A DNA stretch of 64,000 nt from Chryseobacterium camelliae. Lineage in GTDB: Bacteria > Bacteroidota > Bacteroidia > Flavobacteriales > Weeksellaceae. Made by a program: the position numbers and the translations under genes. The stretch is from NCBI RefSeq assembly GCF_027920545.1, contig NZ_CP115859.1, positions 2,164,001 through 2,228,000 of the forward strand, written 5' to 3'. Each line of letters begins with the position of its first letter. Position 1 is the first letter of the stretch. Shown here piece after piece: positions 32,521-40,532 of the stretch. Below the pieces are notes generated by a model that ran no database searches, was not told where the DNA came from, and saw nothing but the letters and a program-made list of their open reading frames with translations.

Positions 32521-33942
32521 ATGAGTTGTGGATGTAAAACATCCGGCGATTCTGCACATTCGTGTGGTCCTAAAAAAACAGCGAATGGTTGTGAAAATGT
32601 AAATACCTGTGGTAATAGTTATAAATTAAGTGTTTTCGATTGGTTATCTAATATACAGAATCCTGTGTCTAACAGGTGTGATTTTGTTGAAGTTAGATTT
32701 AAAAATGATAGGAAATCGTTTTATAAAAATGTAAATAATATCCCTTTACATATAGGTAGCGTAGTTACAGTAGAATCTAGTCCCGGACACGATATAGGTG
32801 TGGTAAGTCTCACCGGAGAATTGGTTAAGATTCAGATGAAAAAGAAGAAAGCTTCTGATGAATCTGCTCTTAAAATATACAGACAGTCAAACCAAAAAGA
32901 TATTGAAGTTTGGCAGGAAGTCAGAAAAAAAGAAGAAACCGTAAAGATAGAAGCAAGAAAGATCGCTCAGAGACTGGGACTTGAAATGAAAGTTACAGAT
33001 GTTGAGTATCAGGGAGATGCTTCGAAAGTTACGTTTTATTATACGGCCGACAACAGGGTTGACTTTAGACAGCTGATTAAAGAATATGCGGGGGCGTTCC
33101 GAACTAAAATCGATATGAAACAAATTGGTTTCAGACAGGAAGCTGCCAAAGTAGGAGGAATCGGATCTTGTGGTAGAGAGCTTTGCTGTTCGACATGGCT
33201 GACCGATTTCAGATCTGTCAATACGAACGTTGCGAGATATCAGCAACTAAGCATCAATCCTCAGAAATTAGCAGGACAGTGCGGTAAACTGAAATGTTGT
33301 CTGAATTATGAATTAGACAGCTATTTGGATGCATTAAGCAATTTCCCTTCTTCATCTACAATGCTGGATACAGAAAAAGGAAGAGCTTTTTGTATCAAAA
33401 TTGACGTTTTCAAAAAGAAAATGTGGTTTGCCTATGTTGAAAATTCTATGGCTTGGTACGACTTCGATATCGATCTGGTAAAAAAATTAATTGCTAAGAA
33501 TAAAAGAGGTGAAAAAACATTGCCGCTTGAAGAATTAAAGCAACCTGAAACTTCAATGAAAAGCATTGATCTGATTCAGGAAAACAATGTAGACCGATTC
33601 GAGAAGAAGAACAGAGGGAACAACAGGAATAAAAACCAAAACAGACCAAATAATAATCAGAACAATCAGAATCAACAAGGTCAGAAAAAAGCCCATCACA
33701 GACCTGAAAGACAAGATCGTCCTGAGAATGAAAGATCTGCAAAACCTCAGAGACAGGAAAAGCAACAGCAAAATCCGAATGCAAATTCCAGCAACAACCA
33801 GCCAAGAGTACAAAAGCCTCAACAGCCGAAACCTCAGTTGGAAAAAGCAGTTGCCACTAACTCTGATGCCGAGAAAAAGCCGAACCCGAATAAGAAAAAA
33901 TTCAAAAAGAAGTTTCCTCCCAAAAAAGACAACAATGCATAA
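32521..33942 (+). CDS. ricT: RicT/YaaT-like protein (PSP1 domain)
   Basis: 473 residues. The first 30 residues are Cys-rich (Cys3, 5, 15, 24 and 30). The PSP1 domain (about 75-320) carries GIGSCGRELCCSTW (Cys217, 222, 223) and GQCGKLKCCLNYE (Cys254, 259, 260), the cluster-binding Cys of RicT. From about residue 355 the chain is a low-complexity Asn/Gln/Lys/Pro tail, probably disordered. In Bacillus the RicA-F-T complex binds Fe-S clusters and affects RNase Y; the partners are not seen here, so the role may differ. It overlaps gldH by eight bases and leads that operon. Confidence 0.88.
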   Translation: MSCGCKTSGDSAHSCGPKKTANGCENVNTCGNSYKLSVFDWLSNIQNPVSNRCDFVEVRFKNDRKSFYKNVNNIPLHIGSVVTVESSPGHDIGVVSLTGELVKIQMKKKKASDESALKIYRQSNQKDIEVWQEVRKKEETVKIEARKIAQRLGLEMKVTDVEYQGDASKVTFYYTADNRVDFRQLIKEYAGAFRTKIDMKQIGFRQEAAKVGGIGSCGRELCCSTWLTDFRSVNTNVARYQQLSINPQKLAGQCGKLKCCLNYELDSYLDALSNFPSSSTMLDTEKGRAFCIKIDVFKKKMWFAYVENSMAWYDFDIDLVKKLIAKNKRGEKTLPLEELKQPETSMKSIDLIQENNVDRFEKKNRGNNRNKNQNRPNNNQNNQNQQGQKKAHHRPERQDRPENERSAKPQRQEKQQQNPNANSSNNQPRVQKPQQPKPQLEKAVATNSDAEKKPNPNKKKFKKKFPPKKDNNA

Positions 33943-34396
33943 AATTTTCGGATTATTAACTCTTATCCTTCTCTTTAGCTGTAATTCTTCGGGTGAAGAT
34001 GTGATCATGAATGCAGTTGATGGCAAATGGAGTAAAAAGCAGGAACAAAAATTTAATCTTGAAATTTCAGATCCGCAGAATCCAAAAAATATTATTTTTG
34101 TTGTAAGAAATAATAATGATTATCCGTATAGTAATATCAGGTTTATTGTAAATTTCACCAATCTTCAAAATAAGAAAAAAGACGTGGATACGTTAAATTA
34201 CGTACTTGCCAAACCAAACGGGGAGTGGCTTGGTACAGGTTTTGGAGATACGAAAGAAACTTTTTTTCAGTATAAACTGAAATATACATTTCCGGAAAAA
34301 GGAAAATATGAAATCGGGATGATTCAGGCGATGAGGAATGATAACCTTCCCGGAATAGAAGATATCGGAGTAAAAATAGAAACGGCTAAACCGTAA
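33935..34396 (+). CDS. gldH: Gliding motility lipoprotein GldH
   Basis: 153 residues from the ATG at 33935, which overlaps ricT by eight bases. This start gives a lipoprotein signal MHKIFGLLTLILLFSC (Cys16); longer versions read through ricT out of frame and are not credible. The mature part fits GldH: NDYPYSNIRFIVNF, VDTLNYVLAKPNGEWLGTGFGD.KE, and QAMRNDNLPGIEDIGVKIE. GldH is needed for gliding in Flavobacterium; in non-gliding Chryseobacterium it is kept for an unclear envelope or secretion role. It sits between ricT and the PBP gene. Confidence 0.88.
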   Translation: MHKIFGLLTLILLFSCNSSGEDVIMNAVDGKWSKKQEQKFNLEISDPQNPKNIIFVVRNNNDYPYSNIRFIVNFTNLQNKKKDVDTLNYVLAKPNGEWLGTGFGDTKETFFQYKLKYTFPEKGKYEIGMIQAMRNDNLPGIEDIGVKIETAKP

Positions 34397-34402
34397 CCAT
34401 AA

Positions 34403-36784
34403 ATGGAAGAAAACAAACAAAACAATGGAAGCAAGGGCAGAACATTCCCTCTTCCGCCTAAAAAAAAGAAAGACACCTCCTGGAAAAAGTGGGTGAAAGT
34501 AGTCTGGATAGGATTCATTGCTGTCGTTTTAGGAATTTCAGGGCTTTTCTTTGCGGTATCTCAAGGCTTTTTGGGAGAAATGCCGGATGTGAAAGAGCTT
34601 GAAAATCCGAATATCTATGTAGCGTCAGAAATTATTTCTTCAGATGGAGTCGTTTTAGGAAAGTTTGAAAAAGAAAAAACTCAGCCTGTCATTTATAAGG
34701 ATCTTCCTCCTTACCTTGTATATGCATTACAGGCAAAAGAAGATGAGCGTTTTAAAGAACACTCGGGTATTGATTTACAATCTATTGCTAGAGCGGTAGT
34801 GTATGGTGGTTCAAGAGGGGGAGGTTCTACAATTACCCAACAGCTTGCGAAGCTTCTTTTTACAGGTAATGCTTCTCAAAATAAAATAGAGAGAGCTTTT
34901 CAAAAATTAAAAGAATGGGTAGTAGCGGTAAGTTTGGAAAAAAGATATACTAAAGAAGAAATTATTACCCAGTATTTTAACAAGTTTGATTTTCTTTTTA
35001 ATGCGAATGGTGTTGAAATGGCTTCCAAAGTGTATTTTAATAAAACAACTTCTCAGCTTACATTGCCGGAAGCTGCTACTTTTGTGGCAATGCTAGAAAA
35101 CCCAAGAAAAAATAATCCTTATAGAAATCCTGAACAGGCAAAGGAGAGAAGAAATGTGGTTTTGGAGCAAATGCAAAAGACAGGTTACATTGATATGGCA
35201 ACCTATGAAAGAGCGAAAGAAACTCCTGTTACGGTTGACTTCCATCCAATAAAAGATATTACAGAAGGATATTCTGCATACTACAAGCATTATCTGAGAA
35301 AAGAAATTAATAAATATCTTGAAGATTACGAAAAAGAAACAGGAAAAAAACTTAATCTTTACAGAGATGGTCTGAAAATATATGTGACGTTGGATTCTAA
35401 AATGCAAAAATATGCGGAAGAATCTATTAAAGAGCACTTAACTGATCTTCAGAAAAGATTTGATGCGGAGCAGAGAGGAAGAAAAGACAGACCTTTCTAT
35501 TATCTGAACAGTACGCAGATTAATGATCTGATGGTTCAGGCAATGAAAAGAACCGGAAGGTATAAATTACTGAAAGCAGACGGACTTTCCGATGAAGCCA
35601 TTATAGCGGAATTTAAAAAGCCTGTGAAGACCTCTCGTTTTACTTGGAATGGAGAAGAAGAAGTAGAAATGTCTCCATGGGATTCTATCAAATGGCATAA
35701 GCAAGTTGCTCAGGCAGGTTTGATGTCGGTAGTTCCTGGAACAGGAGAGATTAAAGCCTGGGTAGGAGGTATCGATTGGCAGCATTTCCAATATGACCAT
35801 ATTAAACAAGGAAAAAGACAGGTAGGATCTACCTTTAAGCCTTTTGTATATGCGACTGCAATTATGAAATTAGGTTTAACGCCATGTTCTACAATTTCTA
35901 ACGCAAGTTTCAATAAAGGAAGCTATCATGTTCCGGGAAGAGGAGGAATGCTTACTTTGAAAGATGCTTTAGCGCATTCTCAAAACCCGGTTGCCTTACG
36001 TTTGGCCGAAATGACAGGAACTCAAAGTGTAATACAAACGGCAAGAGACTTAGGAGTTACGGAGGAAATATCCACCAGTTTACCAATGGCATTAGGAGCG
36101 TCGGATATTACCATCTACGAAATGGTAGGAGCGTACAGTACTTTCGCTAACTATGGAAATTACAATAAGCCGGAAATGATCTGGAGGATTGAAGATGCCA
36201 ACGGAAGGGTAATAAAAGAAGTAAATGTAGAGCCTAAAGAAGTGATGAATCCTTTGTATGCTTATACAATGATTGAACTGATGAAGGGAGTTGCACAGTA
36301 CGGAACAGCATCGGGAGAATTAGGCAGAAAAGGTATTTCTAAAGATGTAGAAATCGCAGGAAAAACGGGAACAACCCAAAATAACTCCGATGGTTGGTTT
36401 ATGGGAATTACTCCTAGATTGGCAACAGGAGCTTGGGTAGGATGGGAAGACAGAGCAACCCACTTCTTTGGAACAGGGGAAGGACAAGGGGCTAAAATGG
36501 CTTTACCGATCTGGGCGATTTATATGAAGAAAGTATGGGCCGATAAAAGCTTAGGAATTTCTCCTCAGGATAAATTCATAAAACCTTCAGAATGGAAAGA
36601 TGGCTGCTCTAATCTTAAAGGATTAGGTAGCGGATATGGAGACGATGGAGGCCTGCAGACTTTAGATGAAATTAAAAATCCTAAACCGGTAGACCCTTCT
36701 CCCAAAAAGAATCAGGATAAGAAAGATGAAAATGTAAATGAAAATCTGAATAAAGGAGAAGAAATTGATTTTAATAATAAATAA
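34403..36784 (+). CDS. Class A penicillin-binding protein (transglycosylase/transpeptidase)
   Basis: 793 residues: a basic cytoplasmic N-terminus, one transmembrane helix (about 33-53), a GT51 glycosyltransferase (about 75-250) with catalytic EDERF (Glu113) and GGGSTITQQLAKLLF (139-153), and a transpeptidase domain with S476TFK479, S526QN528 and K654TG656. All catalytic motifs are intact. It polymerises lipid II and cross-links peptidoglycan on the periplasmic side. The disordered C-terminus is Lys/Asp/Asn-rich. Last gene of the ricT-gldH operon, six bases after gldH. Confidence 0.94.
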   Translation: MEENKQNNGSKGRTFPLPPKKKKDTSWKKWVKVVWIGFIAVVLGISGLFFAVSQGFLGEMPDVKELENPNIYVASEIISSDGVVLGKFEKEKTQPVIYKDLPPYLVYALQAKEDERFKEHSGIDLQSIARAVVYGGSRGGGSTITQQLAKLLFTGNASQNKIERAFQKLKEWVVAVSLEKRYTKEEIITQYFNKFDFLFNANGVEMASKVYFNKTTSQLTLPEAATFVAMLENPRKNNPYRNPEQAKERRNVVLEQMQKTGYIDMATYERAKETPVTVDFHPIKDITEGYSAYYKHYLRKEINKYLEDYEKETGKKLNLYRDGLKIYVTLDSKMQKYAEESIKEHLTDLQKRFDAEQRGRKDRPFYYLNSTQINDLMVQAMKRTGRYKLLKADGLSDEAIIAEFKKPVKTSRFTWNGEEEVEMSPWDSIKWHKQVAQAGLMSVVPGTGEIKAWVGGIDWQHFQYDHIKQGKRQVGSTFKPFVYATAIMKLGLTPCSTISNASFNKGSYHVPGRGGMLTLKDALAHSQNPVALRLAEMTGTQSVIQTARDLGVTEEISTSLPMALGASDITIYEMVGAYSTFANYGNYNKPEMIWRIEDANGRVIKEVNVEPKEVMNPLYAYTMIELMKGVAQYGTASGELGRKGISKDVEIAGKTGTTQNNSDGWFMGITPRLATGAWVGWEDRATHFFGTGEGQGAKMALPIWAIYMKKVWADKSLGISPQDKFIKPSEWKDGCSNLKGLGSGYGDDGGLQTLDEIKNPKPVDPSPKKNQDKKDENVNENLNKGEEIDFNNK

Positions 36785-36793
36785 TTTAGATAG

Positions 36794-36820
36794 AGCCTTC
36801 CAGAAATGGGAGGCTTTTTT
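36794..36820 (+). terminator. Terminator after the class A PBP gene
   Basis: Stem AGCCTTCC (36794-36801) / GGGAGGCT (36808-36815) with one wobble pair, 6-nt loop, then TTTTT. Confidence 0.8.
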
Positions 36821-36833
36821 GTAAGCAAATTAA

Positions 36834-36841
36834 TACCTTTG
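36834..36841 (+). promoter_or_regulatory. -7 element of selO
   Basis: TACCTTTG matches TAnnTTTG and ends five bases before the ATG at 36846, so the transcript may be leaderless. Confidence 0.45.
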
Positions 36842-36845
36842 GGAG

Positions 36846-38387
36846 ATGAACCTTACCAAAATACAGCAGCCGTTTACAGAGATTTTCCCAGGTGATTTTT
36901 CAGGAAACCCAATGCAAAGGATGACTCCTAAAGTATTATTCTCGACCGTTGTCCCTGTAGAATTTAAAAGTCCTAAGCTTATTGCTTTTAATGAAAAACT
37001 TTCTGAGGAAATAGGATTGGGAAAATATGAAGAAAAGGATCTCGGCTTTCTGGTGGGAAATCATTTACCGGAAAATATTAAACCCTATTCAACAGCTTAT
37101 GCAGGCCACCAGTTTGGAAATTGGGCAGGGCAACTGGGAGATGGCAGAGCAATTCTTGCCGGAGAGATCGAAAATCATTTGGGTAAAAAAACTGAAATAC
37201 AATGGAAAGGAGCGGGAGCGACTCCCTATTCGAGACATGCAGACGGAAGAGCTGTGCTAAGATCCTCACTTCGGGAGTATCTGATGAGTGAAGCCATGTA
37301 TTCTTTGGGAATTCCCACAACAAGAGCGTTAAGTTTGTGTCTTACAGGAGAAAATGTGGTTCGTGATATTCTATATAGTGGTAATCCCCAGGAAGAAAAA
37401 GGGGCAGTGGTGGTAAGAACTGCGGAAAGTTTTTTGAGATTCGGTCATTTTGAGCTTATGTCTGCACAAAATGAATATCAAACATTACAAAACCTTTTGG
37501 ATTTTACCATCAAGAATTACTTTCCTGAAATTCAGTCTGAGGAAAATCAGAAGTACAAAGATTTTTTTGAAAGCGTTGCTAAAAGAACAGCTGACCTTAT
37601 GGTGGAATGGTTTAGAGTAGGTTTCGTGCATGGTGTGATGAATACGGACAATATGTCGATTCTCGGGCTTACAATAGATTATGGACCATTTTCAATGATG
37701 GATGAATATGATTTGAATTTCACGTCCAACACCACAGATCTTCCGGGAAGAAGATATGCGTTTGGGAAACAAGGCCAGATTTCCCAATGGAATCTTTGGC
37801 AGTTAGCAAATGCGCTTCATCCTATCATAAAAGATGAGAAATTTTTAGAAGATACTTTAAATAAATTCGGAGATTACTTTTGGAAAGAACACGATAAAAT
37901 GTTGTGTAATAAATTCGGGTTCGATCAATTATTAGAGAGTGACGAAGCCTTTTTTATCAATTGGCAAGGTTTGATGCAGGAGTTGCAGTTGGATTACACA
38001 CTCTTTTTTAATCTCCTGGAAAAAACAGATGGAAATATGGATTTGAAATCTGAATTTGAAAAAATTGCCTACCTTTTATTAGACGATAAGGCTTTGTCAA
38101 AAATTAAGGATTTTCTTGGTCAATATAAATTAAGGCTTGAAAAAAATAAAATTTCAAGAGCAGAATCGATAGCATTAATGCAAAAAAACAATCCGAAATT
38201 CATGTTGAGAAATTATCTTCTTTATGAATGTATTGAAGAAATTGAAAACGGGAAAACTTTTTTGCTGGAAAAACTCATTACAGCACTCGAAAATCCTTAC
38301 GAAGAAAAATTCCCGGAATTTTCAGTAAAGAGACCGTCAAAATATGATGATGTTTCAGGATGTTCTATGCTTTCATGTAGTTCGTAA
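36846..38387 (+). CDS. selO: Protein adenylyltransferase SelO (YdiU family)
   Basis: 513 residues, family length. The pseudokinase fold markers are GHQFGNWAGQLGDGRAILAGEI (about 87-108), KGAGATPYSRHADGRAVLRSSLREYL (about 120-145), VHGVMNTDNMSILGLTIDYGPFSMMD with the metal-binding Asn and Asp, and NLWQLANALHPI. Characterised SelO transfers AMP to Ser/Thr/Tyr of redox proteins and is regulated by redox state. The C-terminal GCSMLSCSS keeps two Cys close to the end, the region that carries selenocysteine in eukaryotic homologues. It is bounded upstream by a terminator. Confidence 0.92.
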   Translation: MNLTKIQQPFTEIFPGDFSGNPMQRMTPKVLFSTVVPVEFKSPKLIAFNEKLSEEIGLGKYEEKDLGFLVGNHLPENIKPYSTAYAGHQFGNWAGQLGDGRAILAGEIENHLGKKTEIQWKGAGATPYSRHADGRAVLRSSLREYLMSEAMYSLGIPTTRALSLCLTGENVVRDILYSGNPQEEKGAVVVRTAESFLRFGHFELMSAQNEYQTLQNLLDFTIKNYFPEIQSEENQKYKDFFESVAKRTADLMVEWFRVGFVHGVMNTDNMSILGLTIDYGPFSMMDEYDLNFTSNTTDLPGRRYAFGKQGQISQWNLWQLANALHPIIKDEKFLEDTLNKFGDYFWKEHDKMLCNKFGFDQLLESDEAFFINWQGLMQELQLDYTLFFNLLEKTDGNMDLKSEFEKIAYLLLDDKALSKIKDFLGQYKLRLEKNKISRAESIALMQKNNPKFMLRNYLLYECIEEIENGKTFLLEKLITALENPYEEKFPEFSVKRPSKYDDVSGCSMLSCSS

Positions 38388-38466
38388 TAATTGAGATAAA
38401 GAAACTTACCGTATTTAGATTGTTGGAAAAAATTAAAATAGTTAGCCAATTCAGGTTGCATTTTTT

Positions 38467-38474
38467 TATTTTTG
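38467..38474 (+). promoter_or_regulatory. -7 element in front of the DUF6080-like gene
   Basis: TATTTTTG matches the consensus and lies 15 bases before a GTG at 38489. It argues that the longer TTG start at 38420 is wrong. Confidence 0.4.
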
Positions 38475-38488
38475 CAAAAATTTTCACA

Positions 38489-39763
38489 GTGTCCATATCA
38501 TCAAAACTTTATAGTTTTTTTAAAATAGTTTTTCCTTCTACTTATATAGAATTTGGTGTTTTTCTCTTCTTTCTTTGTGTTTATGGGATTTTAGGATCTT
38601 ATATAGCGGTTAATTATACCGTTATTTTTGATGATAGAATTCCTTGGGATGCCTACTTTAGTTTTGATAACCGGTCTATCGTAATGACGGGAGGAAGTTT
38701 TGAAAGACATCCTCTGTCATATTATTTTTTTAACTGGCTTCGTGAGTTTGCTTTTCTTTTCTCGGACGGAAAGAAAAACGATGTTTTTAGATTGGTTTTG
38801 GCATGGACGAGCAATCTGATGGTGAGTTTAAGTATTGTTCAGATTTTCAAATATTTGAAAAATATCATTCAGCTGCCTTTATTCATCGGTCTTTTATTGG
38901 TCGTTTTCTTTTCTCTTTTCTCTACAGCTATTCTACTTTCATTTACTCCTGAAAATTTTACCTACACGTTGTTTTTATTAATGCTGTTTAATTATTATGC
39001 AGCGGTAAGGATTAAAAATGATAAGAAGATTTCTGCTTTGGCTCTCGTTGCCGGAGGAATTACTATCGGAGGGCTTACAATTACTAATTTGGTGAAGGTT
39101 TTTATTCCTGTTTTTTTTGAAAAGAATCTGTTTAAAAATTGGAAGAAGCTATTAGATGCATTTACAAGAGGTTTGCTAACGGTAATATGCTTTGTGTTAC
39201 TTTATTTGAACAGAATTGAATTTAAATATCAGAATATTTTTTCAAAAACCAGTAGTCAGTACGAAAAGTTTTCTAATGCAGAGCCTGCTTCGATTTGGGA
39301 TATGGTAGTTTCTTTCTTTTTCGGAGGAAATATGCTTTTCTCAAGTTTTATCATTAGAGATAAGCATAATATGAAAGGCTTTCATTACAAAGGATTGTTT
39401 ATGGATGTGTATTCATCTCCGGTATCCTATTTATTCGTATTTGTTGTGGTAGGACTTTTGGTATGGAGCTATTGTAAAAATTTTAAAAATAAATTGGTTC
39501 AGATTATTGCAATTTCCTTCATTTTAGATATCATTATCCATTGCTTTATGAGATTTGGTCTTCACACCTCTTATATTTATGGCGGACATTTTGTTTTTGT
39601 ATATATTTTGTTGTTAGGCTGGCTTTTTTATGCCTATAAATCTTCACCGAAAATGCTGTCATTTCTTTCAACAATATTATGTGTGCTGCTGATTTATTTA
39701 GGGTACAATAATTATTTGAGAATGGCAGAGTTTTTTAACTTTTTGAATACATTTTATCAATAA
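38489..39763 (+). CDS. Polytopic membrane protein, DUF6080-like
   Basis: About 424 residues from the GTG at 38489 (447 if the TTG at 38420 is used). I prefer the GTG because a -7 promoter element lies between the two. About ten transmembrane helices with a periplasmic loop after the first one (NYTVIFDDRIPWDAYFSFDNRSIVMTGG) resemble the glycosyltransferase-like membrane families assigned to DUF6080. Conserved FERHPLSYYFFNW and SFTPENFTYTLFLLML segments are seen. No catalytic assignment is possible; a role in envelope glycan or lipid modification is only a guess. Confidence 0.7.
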   Translation: MSISSKLYSFFKIVFPSTYIEFGVFLFFLCVYGILGSYIAVNYTVIFDDRIPWDAYFSFDNRSIVMTGGSFERHPLSYYFFNWLREFAFLFSDGKKNDVFRLVLAWTSNLMVSLSIVQIFKYLKNIIQLPLFIGLLLVVFFSLFSTAILLSFTPENFTYTLFLLMLFNYYAAVRIKNDKKISALALVAGGITIGGLTITNLVKVFIPVFFEKNLFKNWKKLLDAFTRGLLTVICFVLLYLNRIEFKYQNIFSKTSSQYEKFSNAEPASIWDMVVSFFFGGNMLFSSFIIRDKHNMKGFHYKGLFMDVYSSPVSYLFVFVVVGLLVWSYCKNFKNKLVQIIAISFILDIIIHCFMRFGLHTSYIYGGHFVFVYILLLGWLFYAYKSSPKMLSFLSTILCVLLIYLGYNNYLRMAEFFNFLNTFYQ

Positions 39764-39793
39764 AAAGAGCTGAGAAATTTCTCAGCTCTTTTT
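39762..39793. terminator. Bidirectional terminator, perfect 32-bp palindrome
   Basis: A perfect palindrome centred at 39777/39778, with arms AAAAAGAGCTGAGAAA and TTTCTCAGCTCTTTTT. It overlaps the stop codon of the DUF6080-like gene and serves the convergent SPOR gene too. Confidence 0.85.
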
Positions 39794-39812
39794 ATTTTGT
39801 ACAGAAGTGTAA

Positions 39813-40346
39813 TTACTTTGCTTCTGCACAGAATATTCTATATTGTACGGCAATAGCCGATTTGAAATATTCCTTTATTTTAGAAAGATCAGAAGCGGCA
39901 CTTTGCTTACTGAAGTAGCTTCCTGCTAGAATTTTGTAATTCGGGCGTAAAGAAGCATCTGTTTCAACCTTTAGATTGGGAAATCTTTTTCTGAAATACG
40001 TTTTGATTTCGTTGGCCTCATCGTTGCTCTTTACCGTTGTGATTTGTATTTTGTAACCTAGTATTCTAGGGTTTTTTCTGCAGATTTCAGCATTGGTAAG
40101 TTCTCTGTTTGGAACTAAAATTTTTGTCGGCTTCGATGGGGTGTCATCTATAATATTAGAAGATTTACCATATGAAACTTTGGAACATTTGTCCTCCAGG
40201 CTCGTCATTGCATCATTTACGCGAGCATCCATGCTTATAATAAGCTCTGTACCGGATAATGTGTCTTTTTTTACAACCTGTTGTGCATCAATATTATAAA
40301 AACTTAGCAGAGATAATATCGAAAATAATTTTATCAAATTTTTCAT
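39813..40346 (-). CDS. SPOR domain-containing exported protein
   Basis: 177 residues: a signal peptide (about 1-21, ending IDA-QQVV), a low-conservation linker, and a C-terminal SPOR domain from about residue 95 (LGYKIQITTVKSNDEANEIKTYFRKRF ... YKILAGSYFSKQSAASDLSKIKEYFKSAIAVQ). SPOR domains bind denuded glycan strands of septal peptidoglycan, so a division- or envelope-related role is inferred. Monocistronic, with a good promoter and a terminator. Confidence 0.87.
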   Translation of the reverse strand: MKNLIKLFSILSLLSFYNIDAQQVVKKDTLSGTELIISMDARVNDAMTSLEDKCSKVSYGKSSNIIDDTPSKPTKILVPNRELTNAEICRKNPRILGYKIQITTVKSNDEANEIKTYFRKRFPNLKVETDASLRPNYKILAGSYFSKQSAASDLSKIKEYFKSAIAVQYRIFCAEAK

Positions 40347-40362
40347 TTAAAAGTTGTTTCAG

Positions 40363-40394
40363 CAAATTTATACAAATATAAAAATTATACCAAA
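40363..40394 (-). promoter_or_regulatory. Consensus promoter of the SPOR gene
   Basis: On the minus strand TTTG (40394-40391), a 20-base spacer and TAAATTTG (40370-40363). Leader about 12 bases. Confidence 0.65.
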
Positions 40395-40477
40395 CTGAGT
40401 TATTTAGAATCAATACAAATTAAACTGAAATGATATTTTCCCCTTTCTATATGCCGTTAAATTTCTGTTAAATATGT

Positions 40478-40485
40478 TATTTTTG
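40478..40485 (+). promoter_or_regulatory. -7 element of the act operon
   Basis: TATTTTTG matches TAnnTTTG, 48 bases before the actA ATG. Just downstream lies the inverted repeat ATTGAA-TG-TTCAAT (40494-40507), which would overlap the transcript start. Confidence 0.55.
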
Positions 40486-40532
40486 CCGAATTGATTGAAT
40501 GTTCAATATTTTACTAACATAAGATAATTTAA

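Noticed and set aside
33728..33934. A longer N-terminal version of GldH starting inside ricT
   Set aside because: The extra residues are a shadow of the ricT tail; the ATG at 33935 gives a proper lipoprotein signal.
38420..38488. A TTG start 69 bases upstream for the DUF6080-like protein
   Set aside because: A -7 promoter element lies between it and the GTG at 38489; not fully excluded.
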